From assembly GCA_021767525.1 (NCBI GenBank), contig JAASTF010000161.1, positions 1 through 6,926 on the forward strand: a stretch of DNA of 6,926 nt, read 5' to 3'. The notes below the pieces were generated by a model, which saw only the letters and a program-made list of their open reading frames with translations, ran no database searches and was not told the origin of the DNA. This DNA is from Paracoccaceae bacterium. GTDB lineage: Bacteria > Pseudomonadota > Alphaproteobacteria > Rhodobacterales > Rhodobacteraceae. This document shows, in pieces, positions 5,398 to 6,926 of the stretch. Within the stretch, counting starts at the first letter, position 1, and the number at the start of each line of letters is the position of its first letter. The translations under genes and the position numbers were made by a program.

Positions 5398-5442
5398 GCC
5401 TTGTCGCTTTGCCTTGGCGCGGGGATGGGGTAAGCGGGCTGC

Positions 5443-6060
5443 ATGGACTTGGTGGTGACAGATCTGGCCGTTGCGCGCGGCGGAGTGCCGGTGCTGGAGG
5501 GCGTGGGCTTTGCCGTGGCGGCGGGCGAGGCGCTGATCCTGCGCGGACCGAACGGCATCGGCAAGACGACGCTGCTGCGCACGGTGGCGGGGTTGCAGCC
5601 GCCCTTGGCCGGGCGCGTGGGGCTTGACCGCGAGGCGATGGCCTATGCCGGCCATGCCGACGGGATCAAGGCCACGCTGAGCGTGCGCGAGAACCTGATA
5701 TTCTGGGCCGATGTCTTTGCCACCGACCGGGTCGATGCGGCGCTGGCTGCGTTCGAACTGGCCGCCTTGGCCGACCGGCTGGCGGGTAACCTGTCGGCGG
5801 GGCAGAAGCGGCGGCTGGGCCTGGCGCGGATGGTGGTGACGGGCCGCCCCGTCTGGGTGATGGACGAGCCGACCGTGTCGCTGGACGTGGACGCGGTGGC
5901 GATGTTCGCCGCCGCCGTGCGGGCGCATCTGGGGCAGGGGGGCATGGCGCTGCTGGCCACGCATATCGACCTTGGGCTGGAAGAGGCACGGGTGCTGGAC
6001 GTGGGCCAGTTCCGCGCGCGCGCGCCCGCGGCCGACGATTTTGACGGGGCGTTCCTGTGA
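5443..6060 (+). CDS. ccmA: Heme exporter ATP-binding protein CcmA
   Basis: A 205-residue ABC ATPase, the usual CcmA length. With CcmB and CcmC it powers release of heme-loaded CcmE for cytochrome c maturation (System I) at the cytoplasmic face of the membrane. Visible motifs are Walker A GPNGIGKT (35-42), the CcmA-style GHADGIKATLSVRENL segment (70-85), signature LSAGQKRRLGLARM (117-130), Walker B VWVMDEPTVSLD (137-148) and the switch His174 in ATHID. All catalytic residues are present. The Shine-Dalgarno is poor (a GGGGTAAGCGGG stretch ahead of the ATG), but ATG 5443 gives the correct N-terminus. It is the first gene of the ccm cluster, and its stop overlaps the ccmB start. I found no convincing promoter in the 178-bp spacer, so read-through from dctD is possible. 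Confidence 0.95.
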   Translation: MDLVVTDLAVARGGVPVLEGVGFAVAAGEALILRGPNGIGKTTLLRTVAGLQPPLAGRVGLDREAMAYAGHADGIKATLSVRENLIFWADVFATDRVDAALAAFELAALADRLAGNLSAGQKRRLGLARMVVTGRPVWVMDEPTVSLDVDAVAMFAAAVRAHLGQGGMALLATHIDLGLEEARVLDVGQFRARAPAADDFDGAFL

Positions 6061-6713
6061 AGGCGCTGCTGATACGCGACCTGCGGCTTGGCACGCGGGC
6101 CGGGGGCGGCTTTGGCCTGGGGCTGGCGTTTTTCCTGATCGTCGTGGTGCTGGTGCCCTTTGGCGTGGGGCCGGAAACCGGGCGGCTGTCGGTGATCGCT
6201 CCGGGTATCCTGTGGCTGGGGGCGCTTTTGGCGTGTCTTTTGTCGCTGGACCGGATCTTTGCCCTGGATTGGGAGGATGGCAGCCTGGACCTGCTGGCAA
6301 CGTCGCCCCTGCCGATGGAGGCCGCCGTGAGCGTCAAGGCGCTGGCCCATTGGCTGACCACCGGGCTGCCGCTGGTTTTGGCCGCGCCGGTGCTGGGGAT
6401 CCTTTTGAGCCTGCCGGCCCAGGGCTATGTGCCGCTGATCCTGTCGCTTTTGCTGGGCACCCCGGCGCTGAGCGTGGTGGGCACGTTCGGCGCGGCGCTG
6501 ACCGTGGGGCTGAAGCGGGGCGGGCTGCTGTTGAGCCTGCTGGTGTTGCCGCTTTACGTGCCCACGCTGATTTTCGGGGCCGAGGCGGCGCGGCGCGGGG
6601 CCGAGGGCATGGACAATACCACGCCCCTGGTGATGCTGGCGGGGATCACCTGCGGCACCATCGCGCTTTTGCCTTTTGCCTCGGCTGCGGTATTGCGGGT
6701 GAACTTGCGCTGA
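6057..6713 (+). CDS. ccmB: Heme exporter membrane protein CcmB
   Basis: A 218-residue integral membrane partner of CcmA, close to the 220 residues of the E. coli protein. Six hydrophobic segments fit the family: about residues 19-36, 44-63, 98-119, 125-148, 156-175 and 189-213. Family-typical stretches are DRIFALDWEDGSLDLL (65-80), the cytoplasmic loop probably contacting CcmA, and VLPLYVPTLIFG (163-174). It starts with GTG at 6057, and GTGA makes a 4-nt overlap with the ccmA stop, indicating translational coupling. No ATG gives a complete first segment. The 48-nt gap before ccmC carries that gene's ribosome binding site. Confidence 0.95.
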   Translation: MKALLIRDLRLGTRAGGGFGLGLAFFLIVVVLVPFGVGPETGRLSVIAPGILWLGALLACLLSLDRIFALDWEDGSLDLLATSPLPMEAAVSVKALAHWLTTGLPLVLAAPVLGILLSLPAQGYVPLILSLLLGTPALSVVGTFGAALTVGLKRGGLLLSLLVLPLYVPTLIFGAEAARRGAEGMDNTTPLVMLAGITCGTIALLPFASAAVLRVNLR

Positions 6714-6748
6714 CACAGTTTTGACTTGCGCGCAGCCGCCGCAATTGT

Positions 6749-6753
6749 AGGAG
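6749..6753 (+). promoter_or_regulatory. Ribosome binding site of ccmC
   Basis: AGGAG lies 8 nt before the ATG at 6762 and supports that start. It is the only strong Shine-Dalgarno in the ccm genes seen here. Confidence 0.75.
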
Positions 6754-6761
6754 AAGGGATC

Positions 6762-6926
6762 ATGGCGTCGATCTGGCAATATGCGAACCCCAAGAAGTTC
6801 ATCGAAACCACGGACAAGGTGCTGCCGTGGATTTCCTTGCTGGCGCTTGTCAGCCTGGTTGTCGGGCTTGTCTGGGGCTTCTTTTTCACGCCCGACGATT
6901 TCCGGCAGGGATCGACCGTCAAGATC
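6762..6926 (+). CDS. ccmC: Heme ABC transporter permease CcmC, N-terminal part
   Basis: The first 55 codons, running off the window end in frame. The protein begins MASIWQYANPKKFIETTDKV, followed by a hydrophobic TM1 (about residues 22-42, ending VGLVWGFFF) and the periplasmic start TPDDFRQGSTVKI. This matches the conserved N-terminus of CcmC, which binds heme on the periplasmic side and loads it onto CcmE. The WWD motif and axial histidines would lie beyond the window. The ccmA-ccmB-ccmC order supports the call. Confidence 0.93.
   Translation, partial: MASIWQYANPKKFIETTDKVLPWISLLALVSLVVGLVWGFFFTPDDFRQGSTVKI

Noticed and set aside
5367..5458. Small ORF starting at the ATG in the repeat element and overlapping ccmA
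   Set aside because: About 30 codons of Arg/Ala/Trp-rich sequence inside a repeat element, with no supporting ribosome binding site and overlapping the real ccmA start.
4624..6300. Minus-strand open frame of 558 codons across dctD, the spacer and ccmA/ccmB
   Set aside because: It crosses three well-supported plus-strand genes and an intergenic spacer and is Arg/Pro/Gly-rich. High GC suppresses stops; there is no domain evidence.

Overview
The window looks like chromosomal DNA of an alphaproteobacterium of the Rhodobacteraceae (Roseobacter/Rhodobacter/Paracoccus type). The evidence is the high GC content with strong GC3 bias, a subclass-I ferredoxin-NADP reductase ending in AFLD, a ccmABC cytochrome c maturation operon, DctB/DctD-type proteins, and an intergenic CCCCGGGATATTT element of a kind I associate with this family. 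No mobile element, CRISPR array, tRNA or rRNA is visible.

Layout, left to right. (1) The 3' end of an Ala/Glu-rich protein with 11-residue tandem repeats (2-574, +), closed by a strong intrinsic terminator (602-629). (2) fpr, convergent with it (657-1496, -). (3) A roughly 300-bp divergent intergenic region (1497-1796) that is more AT-rich than the genes. It holds an FNR-type box near fpr, a 36-bp near-perfect palindrome, and a second small palindrome near the next gene. (4) An Lrp/AsnC regulator (1797-2258, +). (5) A two-component pair of DctB-type histidine kinase (2314-4038) and DctD-type response regulator (4035-5264), translationally coupled by an ATGA overlap. (6) A 178-bp spacer packed with inverted repeats and the family-type repeat element. 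(7) ccmA, ccmB and the start of ccmC (5443 to the window end, +).

Functionally these are separate housekeeping modules. Fpr exchanges electrons between NADP(H) and ferredoxin/flavodoxin. The Lrp protein probably senses an amino acid or related metabolite and may regulate itself and fpr through the shared intergenic region. DctB/DctD would normally sense C4-dicarboxylates and switch on a transporter, but no dctPQM or dctA gene is adjacent. CcmABC exports and handles heme for c-type cytochrome assembly.

The most notable point is the DctD-like regulator. Its receiver and Fis-type HTH look intact, but its AAA+ domain lacks the Walker A lysine, the whole GAFTGA loop and one arginine-finger residue. 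It therefore should not work as a classical sigma-54 activator. The second is the 36-bp palindrome, whose arms resemble the left half of the E. coli Lrp consensus. I see no clearly new multi-gene system.
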